A DNA stretch of 64,000 nucleotides from Pelagimonas varians (GTDB lineage Bacteria > Pseudomonadota > Alphaproteobacteria > Rhodobacterales > Rhodobacteraceae): positions 407,813 to 471,812 of the forward strand of contig NZ_QKMF01000001.1 in the NCBI RefSeq assembly GCF_003208435.1, in the 5' to 3' direction. The notes beneath the pieces were generated by a model that ran no database searches, had not been told where the DNA came from, and worked only from the letters and a program-made list of their open reading frames with translations. How positions within the stretch are numbered: the stretch's first letter is position 1; each line of letters begins with the position of its first letter. Positions 54,133 through 62,955 of this stretch are shown piece by piece. A program made the translations under genes and the position numbers.

Positions 54133-54903
54133 ATGAAGAACCTCATGAAAGTGGCGGCGGCGGCTTTGCTTAGCTTTTCGCTCGCAGGAACGGCGCAGGC
54201 GCAGTCAGCCTTGAATGACATCCTCAACAACGGGGTGCTCAAAGTTGGGACAACGGGCGACTGGAACCCGATGTCAGTGCGTGATCCCGCGACCAATTCC
54301 TACAAGGGTTTTGATATTGATATCATGACAGAGCTGGCCGCCGATCTCGGAGTTGAGGTTGAATTTGTGCCCACCGACTGGAAAACTCTCGTTAACGGTG
54401 TGGTTGCCGGTCAGTACCACATCACCGGATCGGCCTCTATTTCCCCGCCCCGCATGAAAGCCGCTGGTTTCTCTGAAAGCTATATCGCCGTCGAAATCAT
54501 GCCTTTTACGGCCAAGGAAAACGCCGGAAAATTCGATGGCCATGATGCCATCAACCAACCGGGCGTAAAGGTCGCCACGACCCTCGGCACCACTTTTGAA
54601 AAGCTGGTGCGCGATTGGTACCCAAATGCTGACATCAAAGTGGTCGAGGCGCCAGCCCGTGGCTACCAAGAGGTTCTGGCCGGGCGTGCGGATGTGTTCA
54701 TCACGTCTAACATCGAAGGCGCGACACTAGAGCAAAAGTTTGGCGTGACCCGCGTAGAAGGTGCCGAAGCGCGCTCACCTTCCCCGATAGCAATGTTGCT
54801 GCCGCAGACCGATCAGGTGTGGATCAACTATGTGAACAACTGGGTAAAACTGAAGAAAGCCAAGGGGTTCTTTGAGGCCAACAAAGCCAAGTGGGGCATC
54901 TGA
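54133..54903 (+). CDS. Substrate-binding protein of amino-acid/aromatic ABC transporter (PheC-like)
   Basis: This 256-residue periplasmic protein has a signal peptide ending AQA (about residue 23). The SBP_bac_3 fold carries GVLKVGTTGDWNPMSVRDP and YKGFDIDIMTELA, a pattern close to the cyclohexadienyl-dehydratase (PheC)-like group of binding proteins. AGGAGAG precedes the ATG at 54133. Divergence from the ATPase/permease operon over about 125 bp points to one importer under shared control. The ligand is probably a small carboxylated or aromatic molecule; this is inference. Confidence 0.88.
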   Translation: MKNLMKVAAAALLSFSLAGTAQAQSALNDILNNGVLKVGTTGDWNPMSVRDPATNSYKGFDIDIMTELAADLGVEVEFVPTDWKTLVNGVVAGQYHITGSASISPPRMKAAGFSESYIAVEIMPFTAKENAGKFDGHDAINQPGVKVATTLGTTFEKLVRDWYPNADIKVVEAPARGYQEVLAGRADVFITSNIEGATLEQKFGVTRVEGAEARSPSPIAMLLPQTDQVWINYVNNWVKLKKAKGFFEANKAKWGI

Positions 54904-54916
54904 TTGCAAACCAATC

Positions 54917-54946
54917 GGTGGCAGACCCTAACGCGGGTCTGCCACC
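54917..54946 (+). terminator. Terminator after the binding-protein gene
   Basis: A perfect 12-bp stem GGTGGCAGACCC/GGGTCTGCCACC with a six-base loop lies between convergent genes; only a weak T-rich tail follows. Confidence 0.75.
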
Positions 54947-54975
54947 AACCTTCGCGCTTTCTAACCGCGCTTAGC

Positions 54976-55584
54976 TTATCGTCGAACAACCTCTGTCTGG
55001 CAGGCGACCGACAAAAACGATACTTTTTCAGTGAGCAAACGGGCAACCCCATGGGGCGTGCTTGAATCGTAAGACAGGCTGTCGCCAACCGTCATTTCCA
55101 TTTCCGCCTCGCCGCATTTGTAGATCATTGTACCTTCTACAACCTGAATGAATTCCGCCCCCGGATGTTGGTACAACGGCCGTTCGGGCAAAGGCTGCTC
55201 AAGCGTGATCAAAAAGCTTTCAAGCCCGACATTGCTTGCCTTGGCCCGCCCGATCATCTTGTAGGTATGCCCAAATCCATCCCCCAACCGTTGAACGTTG
55301 ATCCCCTGCCCTTTCGGGACAAACGTGACATCCGTCCGCCCGATTGTCTCGGCGAAAAAATTGACCAAGGGCACGCCCGTTCCGTCTGCCAAGGCCTCTA
55401 ACGTTGCGAGTGACGCCGACATCTGCCCCCGCTCGATCTTTGAGATCATGGCGCTCGACACACCTGTTCGCTCCGACAACTCGGCTAGGGTCAGGCCCAA
55501 TACACTGCGGTACATTTTGACGGCCAAACCAACAGCGACATCAAGCGCATTTTCGTTTTGATTTGACGAGGCGCGGGTTTTCAT
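54976..55584 (-). CDS. XRE-family regulator with cupin domain
   Basis: This 202-residue regulator has an N-terminal helix-turn-helix (about 25-75; LSERTGVSSAMISKIERGQM) and a C-terminal cupin (about 120-195; YQHPGAEFIQVVEGTM and SLSYDSSTPHGV). This architecture (PuuR-like) often controls catabolism of amines and amino acids, with the effector bound in the cupin. It lies between the ABC/Rieske locus and a creatininase-family gene from which it is divergent, so it is the best candidate local regulator. Confidence 0.88.
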   Translation of the reverse strand: MKTRASSNQNENALDVAVGLAVKMYRSVLGLTLAELSERTGVSSAMISKIERGQMSASLATLEALADGTGVPLVNFFAETIGRTDVTFVPKGQGINVQRLGDGFGHTYKMIGRAKASNVGLESFLITLEQPLPERPLYQHPGAEFIQVVEGTMIYKCGEAEMEMTVGDSLSYDSSTPHGVARLLTEKVSFLSVACQTEVVRR

Positions 55585-55645
55585 GGCCTTACTTTAGGCT
55601 CTGCCATTCAATTGTAAAACCGCAGGAAAACGCAAAGGCCCCGAA

Positions 55646-56398
55646 ATGCTGCTAAACCTGATGACATGGCCAGAGGTCGAAACGCACCTGCGAAACCGCG
55701 TTTGTGTCATGCTGCCGATAGGATCGGTTGAACAACATGGCCCCATGGGGTTGATCGGCACGGATGTGATTTGCGCGTCAGAAGTCGCAGCGCGGGCGGG
55801 TGATCTGGCCAATGCTATCGTTGCGCCGTCGATCAGTTACACGCCAGCGCCGTTCAACACAGGCTTTCCCGGCACCGTATCCATTTCCGCCGAATTGTTG
55901 ACGGCCCTTGTTCAACAGATTTGCACAGGGCTGCTGGACCAGGGGTTTATGGGGGTGTTTATCGTCAATGGCCACGGGGCCAATCTGGCACCCATTGACG
56001 CGGCGCAGCAGATGTTGCCCAAAGGCTCTGTCACCGTCAAAAGCTGGTGGGATCCTGAACCGGTGGGGCGTTTGCGCCGTGTTTTGTACGGAGACTGGGA
56101 GGGCATGCATGCCACTCCGTCCGAGGTCGCAATCACCCAAACGCTTTATGGGGCCAAGCCATTGGCAGAGGCATCGCACCCACCCGAACCGCTATCGGCG
56201 CAATATATCCGCGACCATAGTGGTGACCGGCACGGCCCACCAAAAGAACACCGCGAGACATTTCCTGATGGCCGGGTTGGGTCCCATTCCGCCTTGGCCT
56301 CACCAGAGCATGGCCAAAAGTTTCTAGACCTGTCCAGCATGGCCATCGCAGAGGAGTTTCAGGCGTTTTCAAGGGCTAGACGGACCGCCACGGCCTAG
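55646..56398 (+). CDS. Creatininase family protein
   Basis: This 250-residue metal-dependent amidohydrolase-like protein has GSVEQHGP near residue 27 (Glu/His ligands), TDVICASEVA, FNTGFPGTVS, VNGHGANL and a later GDWEGMHATPSEVA. These metal sites are typical of the creatininase fold. Family members hydrolyse cyclic amides or act in cofactor synthesis. A N-containing substrate would fit the neighbouring PuuR-like regulator. It ends in a four-base overlap with the convergent gene. Confidence 0.85.
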   Translation: MLLNLMTWPEVETHLRNRVCVMLPIGSVEQHGPMGLIGTDVICASEVAARAGDLANAIVAPSISYTPAPFNTGFPGTVSISAELLTALVQQICTGLLDQGFMGVFIVNGHGANLAPIDAAQQMLPKGSVTVKSWWDPEPVGRLRRVLYGDWEGMHATPSEVAITQTLYGAKPLAEASHPPEPLSAQYIRDHSGDRHGPPKEHRETFPDGRVGSHSALASPEHGQKFLDLSSMAIAEEFQAFSRARRTATA

Positions 56399-57480
56399 AC
56401 ATCTCCCAAACCGACGCGCCGGTCGGGCCTTGCGAAAACGCCCTTGGCGCAGCCATATCGATTCAGGATTTCGGGGCCCTCTGGCAAAAGCTCTGCGACA
56501 AAGACACCGTCTTGCCATAGCGCGACACCGTCGATTTCGATGGTCGGATCAAACACGTTCCAAGATATTTCACCGGGCGCATAGGCCCCGCATGTATGGA
56601 AATGTAGAATGCGCGGATTCCCGAAAGCGGCACCGCCCCAGGTTTCGTAGTTTTGAGAGAGGTCCCAGGGAAACCCGCAACCAGGATGAATACCTGCATG
56701 CCAGGAATGCACAAAATCCCTGTCAATTCCAAAAAGTGTCGAAACCCGATTGTAATGTGCATCAGCTTTGGCAACATCGGCTTTGTCACCCTCAAACCCA
56801 GTTAACCGTCCCATTTCGAAATGGGCAAAGACCTGATTGTTGAATTCTGCAGTGTAGTCAGGATAATAACGGGAACCGGTGCCGGTTAGAAACCCACCCA
56901 GTGCCGCCTTTCCTGAAAATTCTGCCGCCGGAACCGGCGAAAACACGGTTAACGGAAAGCGTTTGAGCGTTGTGTCATTGGCCGGAATGCACTCGAGACT
57001 GGCGTGGCCACGAATAGCGGTGCCAGCCGGGCAGCTGATAACGATCTCGTCTGAACTGGCAACAAAGCGATCAACCGCCCGTTTGAGATCAACAAACGCA
57101 TCATAATGCGCCGATGCGTAAGCCGAAGCCAGCGACGCCTTGGTGAGCGTATAACTGTTGATGATGGTCAAATCGTCGGGCATTTGGGAAAACCGAAGCT
57201 GATCGCCCAGTCGTGCGAGAAAGACAACGATATCCGCGCCTGTCATTTTGCTGTGCAACTCAGGCGGAAACCCTGATGCATCGGGATCAAAACCGACGCA
57301 AACTCGCTCCACAATCAGTCCGATCCTGGCTGCTTGAGACGCCAAGCAATCGACAACTTCGGGGTCAAAAAAACCAAACTCTGGCGGTTCATAGGCAATC
57401 AAAAGCCGTTGCCCACGGCTGGCACCACCACAATGACACAGCATGTTTTGCACGCCTGTCTCCACTGATGGTTCCTTCAT
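56395..57480 (-). CDS. M29 aminopeptidase/NicX-like protein
   Basis: This 361-residue protein has a C-terminal half that recalls the aminopeptidase T (M29)/2,5-dihydroxypyridine dioxygenase (NicX) fold. It has a metal-type His/Glu-rich patch FAHFEMGRLTGFEGDKA, then HSWHAGIHPGCGFP, HFHTCGAYAPGE and PTIEIDGVALWQDGVFV. The spacing is reminiscent rather than diagnostic, so peptidase, ring-cleaving dioxygenase or another activity remains open. GGGAGAG precedes the ATG. Alongside a Rieske oxygenase, a ring-opening enzyme would be attractive, but this is speculative. Confidence 0.5.
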   Translation of the reverse strand: MKEPSVETGVQNMLCHCGGASRGQRLLIAYEPPEFGFFDPEVVDCLASQAARIGLIVERVCVGFDPDASGFPPELHSKMTGADIVVFLARLGDQLRFSQMPDDLTIINSYTLTKASLASAYASAHYDAFVDLKRAVDRFVASSDEIVISCPAGTAIRGHASLECIPANDTTLKRFPLTVFSPVPAAEFSGKAALGGFLTGTGSRYYPDYTAEFNNQVFAHFEMGRLTGFEGDKADVAKADAHYNRVSTLFGIDRDFVHSWHAGIHPGCGFPWDLSQNYETWGGAAFGNPRILHFHTCGAYAPGEISWNVFDPTIEIDGVALWQDGVFVAELLPEGPEILNRYGCAKGVFARPDRRVGLGDV

Positions 57481-57824
57481 TTGGCTCTCCCGCTTTGTCG
57501 CCTGACACTATGACCTGAAAATCTCTTTGAGAGAATACAACACTTTTGGACCGGTTCAGGTGGCTGATCGGCAGTGTCTGTCTGTTTTATAATCAGCAAT
57601 ACCCGCCAGCGATGGAATACTTGCCGCGGTCAAAGTCGGGTTTGGGAGGTTGCGGCACGGGTCATGCTGTCTGAACCGGCGCATAATTGAACATGGATCA
57701 GATGTTTCTTTCAAAAAACGCCGGATGACATCCGAAATTAACCCGAATTAATCCAGATCAATGCCCCGTCGATGGTCGATTAGTAAAATTAGGACGTCAA
57801 TCATTACATCAAAAGGAGTACGAA
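57481..57824. other. Intergenic region between divergent genes
   Basis: About 340 bases with no supported gene. It should contain the divergent promoters of the NicX-like gene (left) and the small lipoprotein gene (right). An AT-rich stretch with TAAAAT near 57784 and AAAAGGAG before the lipoprotein start are the only signals noted. Confidence 0.5.
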
Positions 57825-58022
57825 ATGAAAAATCTAGCCATCCTCATAGCCATAACGGGCTTTCTTGCAGCTTGCGAAGGGCCAATGGGCCAAAGCAGCG
57901 CTGAAAACGTCTCGGATTCTGCAAACTCAACCGTGACGTCGGTCGATCCTGCGGACGCTGGCGATATGATCGACGAAAATCAGGACCGAGAGCAAGTCCA
58001 AGATCACGTACAGGGTCTCTAA
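57825..58022 (+). CDS. Small lipoprotein, function unknown
   Basis: This 65-residue protein has a lipoprotein signal (ITGFLAAC, lipidation Cys16) and a short acidic Ser/Asp/Gln-rich mature part. AAAAGGAG lies seven bases before the ATG. Its stop overlaps the start of the next exported-protein gene (TAATG), so the two form an operon. No family recognised. Confidence 0.75.
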   Translation: MKNLAILIAITGFLAACEGPMGQSSAENVSDSANSTVTSVDPADAGDMIDENQDREQVQDHVQGL

Positions 58023-58456
58023 TGGGCTTGATGCGTGGTACCTTAATCGCGATTTGTGTTCTTGCCACGCCTGCGGTCGCGTTGACGCCGCCCATGCCTC
58101 AATGCGCCCGCGCGAGCCTTGCGCCCGAAGAAGTCGCCTATACCGGCTATGACTACAGTCTCGCCGGAGGCGACTTCGTCGCTTACGAGCGGCGGTTAAA
58201 GAGCGGTGGGCGTTGGGAATTCATCTATGAGCATTGCCCGAGCCGCAAACGCGTCACGGTGGTGGTCACAGGCCTTGACGAGAGCGAGAACCGGCAGCGT
58301 ATGCAAGACGCAATCGCTCCGATCCTGCGCGCCGCCGAAAGCAAACGGCGCTACACATTGCACGATTTACGGCGACTTGCTCGTGAAACGGGGGCCGAAG
58401 CCGAAGTAACAACGGCCGGATACAAAAGCTGTGTCTGCGCCGAGTGGGGATATTAA
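58022..58456 (+). CDS. Exported protein, function unknown
   Basis: This 144-residue protein has a cleavable signal peptide (to AVA, about residue 19) and a mature domain with four Cys: one near the start, one in YEHCPSRKR and two in YKSCVCAEWGY. The Cys positions suggest periplasmic disulfides. The family is not recognised. It is translationally coupled to the upstream lipoprotein gene. Confidence 0.7.
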   Translation: MGLMRGTLIAICVLATPAVALTPPMPQCARASLAPEEVAYTGYDYSLAGGDFVAYERRLKSGGRWEFIYEHCPSRKRVTVVVTGLDESENRQRMQDAIAPILRAAESKRRYTLHDLRRLARETGAEAEVTTAGYKSCVCAEWGY

Positions 58457-58772
58457 AGGCGGTGCAAGCAAGGGTATTGGTTCCGCCTATTCATGGCGCG
58501 ATCCAATAGCGTGTTGCGTCTCAAATGCTGCAATGGTGCACTTGGCCCGCTTCCTCGCCTCAATGTGCTCATCCCGTTTTCCAGTTCCAAAAAAAGACGG
58601 CTCCGATGCCCCCCTAGGCAGGACTTTTTGTGCTGCAACGCGCTGTTTGGACATCCTCGCGGGGCGGGCAGTGACAAGATTTCGTGCAGGCCTTGTGGCC
58701 AATACGTTGGAACCGGCTTAAAACAGGCCTTGTGCCTTGGGAACCGGGCGAAATCAGTGAAAGACGAGTGAC
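58457..58772. other. Intergenic region, nothing recognised
   Basis: About 315 bases ahead of the SbcD-like gene. Several overlapping short frames exist on both strands but none has a ribosome-binding site plus recognisable sequence. It may hold the promoter of the sbcD/sbcC-like operon. Confidence 0.45.
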
Positions 58773-59906
58773 ATGACGAATTTTCGGTTTCTCCATATTT
58801 CCGACCTTCATCTTGGAAAGCCTTTTGGTCGGTTCGAGGACGAAGTGCGTTCGGATTTGCGCAATGCACGACAAGAATTGATCCCCTCGGTCATCACCGC
58901 CGCTGCACAGCACGACATTGAACACATCGTCATTGCTGGTGACACCTTTGACCAAGAAACCCCGTCTTTACGTTTGATCCGGCAAACGGTGAGCGCGATG
59001 GGAAGTGCTTCTGATCTGACTTGGTGGATCATTCCCGGCAACCACGACAGTCTGAACGCTGATCTGATCTGGCAAACCTTTGATACACACGCTGCAAACA
59101 ACATTCGTGTTTTGAAAACCAACACGCCAGTCGCCATGTCCGAGGGGGTGTGGCTGTTGCCAGCACCCTGCCCTGTCCGCTCGCCGGGGTATGATCTGAC
59201 CGAAGCAATGGCCACGCAGGACACACCGGATGGGGCTTTGCGCATCGGCCTTGCCCATGGCGGGGTGGTAAATTTTCGCCCCGAAGAACCAAACGCCGAA
59301 ACGATCCCACTGGACCGGGCTGAAACCGCCCGATTGGATTATCTGGCGCTGGGAGACTGGCACGGAACGTTGCAAATCTCGCCCAGAACTTGGTATTCCG
59401 GCACCCCGGAACGGGATCGTTTTAAACACGCGGGTCGCGGTGTTGGCTTGCTGGTCGATGTGCCCTTTTCGGGCAATGCCCCAAAGATCGAGGAGATCGC
59501 GCTGGGCCAGTACACTTGGCATGCGCTTGAGTTGAACCTGTCTCCCGGTATGGACCCAATCAGGGCTCTGCACGGCCAGTTACCACCGGACCCAGACGGT
59601 TGGCGCGACAGCTTGATTGACCTGCGGCTTGTGGGGCACCAGCACTTGCCCGACCGTATGGCATTGCAAACGGAGCTGGCGCGGATTGCGCCGGAATTTT
59701 GCCATTTTGAGTGGGATGATCGCAATCTGCGTACAGAATACAAACCCGATGATCTGGACATGATTGCCCAAGGCGGCGCGCTACGCATCGCGGCAGACAT
59801 GCTCAAGGATGAAGCCGACAACGCAGATCTGGCCCGCGACGAACGCGATGTTGCCGAAGCAGCCTTGACCCGCCTCTACAGCCTCGTGAAGGATCATGCG
59901 TCATGA
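58773..59906 (+). CDS. SbcD/YhaO-like DNA repair metallophosphoesterase
   Basis: This 377-residue calcineurin-type phosphoesterase has the metal motifs HISDLHLGKP (8-17), AGDTFDQ (about 56), IPGNHDSLN (about 91-99), LAHGG and GDWHG. This is the Mre11/SbcD nuclease pattern. With the ATPase encoded by the overlapping next gene it should process DNA ends or hairpins. It is shorter than typical SbcD and resembles the YhaO-type subfamily. Confidence 0.9.
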   Translation: MTNFRFLHISDLHLGKPFGRFEDEVRSDLRNARQELIPSVITAAAQHDIEHIVIAGDTFDQETPSLRLIRQTVSAMGSASDLTWWIIPGNHDSLNADLIWQTFDTHAANNIRVLKTNTPVAMSEGVWLLPAPCPVRSPGYDLTEAMATQDTPDGALRIGLAHGGVVNFRPEEPNAETIPLDRAETARLDYLALGDWHGTLQISPRTWYSGTPERDRFKHAGRGVGLLVDVPFSGNAPKIEEIALGQYTWHALELNLSPGMDPIRALHGQLPPDPDGWRDSLIDLRLVGHQHLPDRMALQTELARIAPEFCHFEWDDRNLRTEYKPDDLDMIAQGGALRIAADMLKDEADNADLARDERDVAEAALTRLYSLVKDHAS

Positions 59907-62530
59907 AACTTCGTTCTATCCGTCTGAACAACGTGCGGCGTTTCACCGAGCCGGTTGAAATCACCGGAATTGGCCCCGGATTGAACGTTTTGTCCGCTCC
60001 GAATGAAAACGGCAAGTCGACGCTGTTCGACGCCCTTCATGCCTTGTTCTTTTTTGACGCCAAATCGTGGAAGCAAAAAGAAGCCGCAACCCTTGCCCCC
60101 CATGCTGGCGGCAATCCCGAAGTCTCGGCCGAGATTGAAGTAGACGGTGAGGTCTTCAAGATCAGCAAGACCTTTACCAAAACCGCCAGCAAAGGAGAGG
60201 TCACGGTTCACCGCGACGGTCACCTGTTCAAGCAGGCTGATGCTGCAGAAGTCTGGATTCGTGATCTGATCAAATCCCCGAAAGACGGCGGTCCTGCGGG
60301 TCTTTTGTGGGTGCGGCAGGGTCTGACCACACTACACGCCTACAAGGATGATGACACGCTGACCGCCCGTCGCGGACTGCTGTCTTCGGTCGCGGGCGAA
60401 ATTGAGGATGTCACCGGCGGGCGCAAGATGGAGGCCATCCGCGCCGCCCTTAAGGCCGATCTCGAACGCTATGTTACCAAAACCGGAAAGGTCTCTTCGA
60501 ATGGTCTGTTGGGCCAAGCGAGAAATGCTGTTGAGGCGCTTTCCACCGTTCAGACCCAGCTTGAAACTCAGGTCAACGGCCTGCGCACCAAACTTGCCGA
60601 CCGGCGTAACCTTGTGGCGGAACAAACCGTTCTAAAAGACCCCGAGACTGTCAAACAGCAAGAGACCAAATTGCATGCGGCCAACGCAGACCTAGAAGCC
60701 GCCGAAGCACATGCGGCCAAGCACTCTGCTGCGCTGTCACACGTCGCATCAATCGAGTTGGCTTTGGAAGGAAACAGGGGCCGGTTGACATCTTTGAGAG
60801 AACGGCTCCGGGAATGTGATGACGCGTCAGAGGAAATGCGCAAAACGTCTGACGCTTTGACGGAGCACTCAAAAGGTTTGAATGCGGTGGCCCAAGAGCT
60901 GGAGCGCGCGCAAGCCCAAGAAACGGATACCCGCGCCGTTTCGACCAAAGCCCGCGCAGCACTGGATGCTGTCCTTGCGACCGAAGCGGATCGACAGGAT
61001 GTTGCACGGCGCAAGGAACTGTCTGTGCGATTGAAGGATGCACAGGCGCTAACGGTCCAAGCCGCCAACGCCCGCAAATCGGTTGCGGCAGCACCGTCGC
61101 GGGCGGATATGGCCGTTCTGGAGGATGCGTGGCGCGATTATGACCTGCTTGACCGTGCCAACAATGCGTCGGCTGCGGCAATCACTTTGGACTGTGCGCC
61201 GGGCCAGACTGATCGGATCACACTGAATGACATGGCCCTGCCTCAAGGGGTGCGAACCCCGCTTCCCCAAGGCGGTACGATCAAGATCTCCGGGTTTGGG
61301 TCTATCCAGATTCACCCCGCCGAACTGGGCGAGGCCAAGGCGCTGGGCAAGGCCCGCGCGCATTTTGATCAGGCTCTCCTTGCCTTGGCATTTGACACGC
61401 TCGAGCACGCCCGAAAAGCCGCCCGAACACGCGACGAAGCCCAAGAAAACCTTGATCGATACGAGGCCCAATTGAAGATTGCGGCCCCCGAAGGTATCGA
61501 TACGTTGTTGACCGAGATCGCAAGCTTGCCGGAACACGTGGCGGCTGATGATGTCGACTTGCCAAGCCGGACTGGTGCAGAAACCGCAGTGGGTCAAGCG
61601 CAAGAGGCACATCAATCGGCGCTTGTGAAACTTGAATCCGCGCAAGCCCGCCATAGGACGGTCCAAGACTCCGTTTTGAGGGCGCAAGTGACCCGGGACC
61701 ATGCCCAAACACGGTCTGAGCGTGCATACGCTGCGATTGAGGACGTGGATGCCGCCAGAGCGCAGATCACCACTCTGCAAGCCACTGGCGACGACCTTCA
61801 AAACGATTTCAACCAAGCCGCCGCGGCGGTTGAAGAGCTTTCCAAAGATGCACCGGATCTTGAATTTGCCAAGGCCAGCGCAACCCGTGCGCGCGGCGTT
61901 GCCGAACAGACCAGGGCCCGGCTTCACGAGATCGACAAAGGTTTAGCCCGTCTGGAAGCCTTGATAGATCACGAAGCGGGTTTGGCCGTCGAAGAACAGC
62001 TGGCCGAAACAGAGGGACGCCTAAGTACCGCCAAAAGCCATGAGGCGGATGTTTTACGCGAACTTAAGGTGCTTCAACGTTTGGACGCGGCCTTGGCCGC
62101 CGCACAGGCCGACGCCCATGAGGCCTACATCGGTCCGATCATTCAGGAGCTGCGGCCCTTGCTGCGCATGGTCCTGCCGGGGGCAGAATTGAAACTGGAT
62201 GCCGACACTGTGCTGCCGACCGGATTGGTGCGTCCGGAAGGCGAAGACAGCTACGATCAATTGTCTGGCGGCACCCAGGAACAGATTGCCCTGCTTGTGC
62301 GTCTGGCTTTTGCCCGCCTGCTTGCCAATGCCGGAACCCCTGCCCCGATCATCCTTGACGATGCAATTGTGTATACGGATGATGACCGGATTGAACGCAT
62401 GTTCGACGCTTTGACAAAACAAGCCTCAGACCAGCAGATCATAGTATTGTCATGCCGCCAAAAAGTCTTTCGAGGTCTTGGAGGACAAACTCTTACCATC
62501 CAAAAAGCAGGGCCCGATCTCGCATCATAA
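59903..62530 (+). CDS. SbcC/Rad50-like ATPase (YhaN-like)
   Basis: This 875-residue SMC-like ATPase has an N-terminal half-site with Walker A APNENGKST (about 34-42) and a long coiled-coil region (about 195-720) interrupted near its middle. The C-terminal half-site has signature YDQLSGGTQEQIAL and Walker B PIILDDAIVYTDDDR. No CxxC zinc hook is obvious at the coil apex, which sets it apart from Rad50/SbcC and fits YhaN-like proteins. It overlaps the nuclease gene by four bases. Confidence 0.88.
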   Translation: MKLRSIRLNNVRRFTEPVEITGIGPGLNVLSAPNENGKSTLFDALHALFFFDAKSWKQKEAATLAPHAGGNPEVSAEIEVDGEVFKISKTFTKTASKGEVTVHRDGHLFKQADAAEVWIRDLIKSPKDGGPAGLLWVRQGLTTLHAYKDDDTLTARRGLLSSVAGEIEDVTGGRKMEAIRAALKADLERYVTKTGKVSSNGLLGQARNAVEALSTVQTQLETQVNGLRTKLADRRNLVAEQTVLKDPETVKQQETKLHAANADLEAAEAHAAKHSAALSHVASIELALEGNRGRLTSLRERLRECDDASEEMRKTSDALTEHSKGLNAVAQELERAQAQETDTRAVSTKARAALDAVLATEADRQDVARRKELSVRLKDAQALTVQAANARKSVAAAPSRADMAVLEDAWRDYDLLDRANNASAAAITLDCAPGQTDRITLNDMALPQGVRTPLPQGGTIKISGFGSIQIHPAELGEAKALGKARAHFDQALLALAFDTLEHARKAARTRDEAQENLDRYEAQLKIAAPEGIDTLLTEIASLPEHVAADDVDLPSRTGAETAVGQAQEAHQSALVKLESAQARHRTVQDSVLRAQVTRDHAQTRSERAYAAIEDVDAARAQITTLQATGDDLQNDFNQAAAAVEELSKDAPDLEFAKASATRARGVAEQTRARLHEIDKGLARLEALIDHEAGLAVEEQLAETEGRLSTAKSHEADVLRELKVLQRLDAALAAAQADAHEAYIGPIIQELRPLLRMVLPGAELKLDADTVLPTGLVRPEGEDSYDQLSGGTQEQIALLVRLAFARLLANAGTPAPIILDDAIVYTDDDRIERMFDALTKQASDQQIIVLSCRQKVFRGLGGQTLTIQKAGPDLAS

Positions 62531-62535
62531 GGCGC

Positions 62536-62567
62536 GAAGGGCCGGCCTTCATGCGGCCTTGTTTTTT
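62536..62567 (+). terminator. Terminator after the SbcC-like gene
   Basis: A GC-rich stem built on AAGGGCCG/CGGCCTT (one bulge) is followed by GTTTTTT. Confidence 0.75.
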
Positions 62568-62955
62568 GGACAATTTGGATCTTCCGCACCGATATGGTCT
62601 AACGCGTATGCTTTACGCGGTCAGTCAAAAGACCAACCGCGTCTGACCGGAGAGAACCGCAAGATTGGAAATCCCGCTTCACGCATGTTTGACTGTAGGT
62701 CTTTTGGCCGATCAAAAACGCGCTTTCAGTCGGGAATGCCTCAAGCGCTCTAAACCCGAGCGGATTGTTCTGCATTGGATACCAAACGCGACGAATAGTG
62801 AGTCTTTCCGAGATAACATCACCTTGGGTGACGACTACCAACTGGCTTTGCATAAGTATTTATATTTGCTTCGTATTTCCGAATATCTCGGCAAGATGGA
62901 GACATACCCGCCAACACTAAACTTAAAATATGGGACCGAAAGTCTGGAATTTTTA
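62568..62955. other. Intergenic region, no supported gene
   Basis: Nearly 390 bases between the terminator and the end of the minus-strand surface-protein gene. A plus-strand frame starting at 62665 (102 codons) enters it and runs into the pseudogene. It has no ribosome-binding site and no recognisable sequence. Confidence 0.45.
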
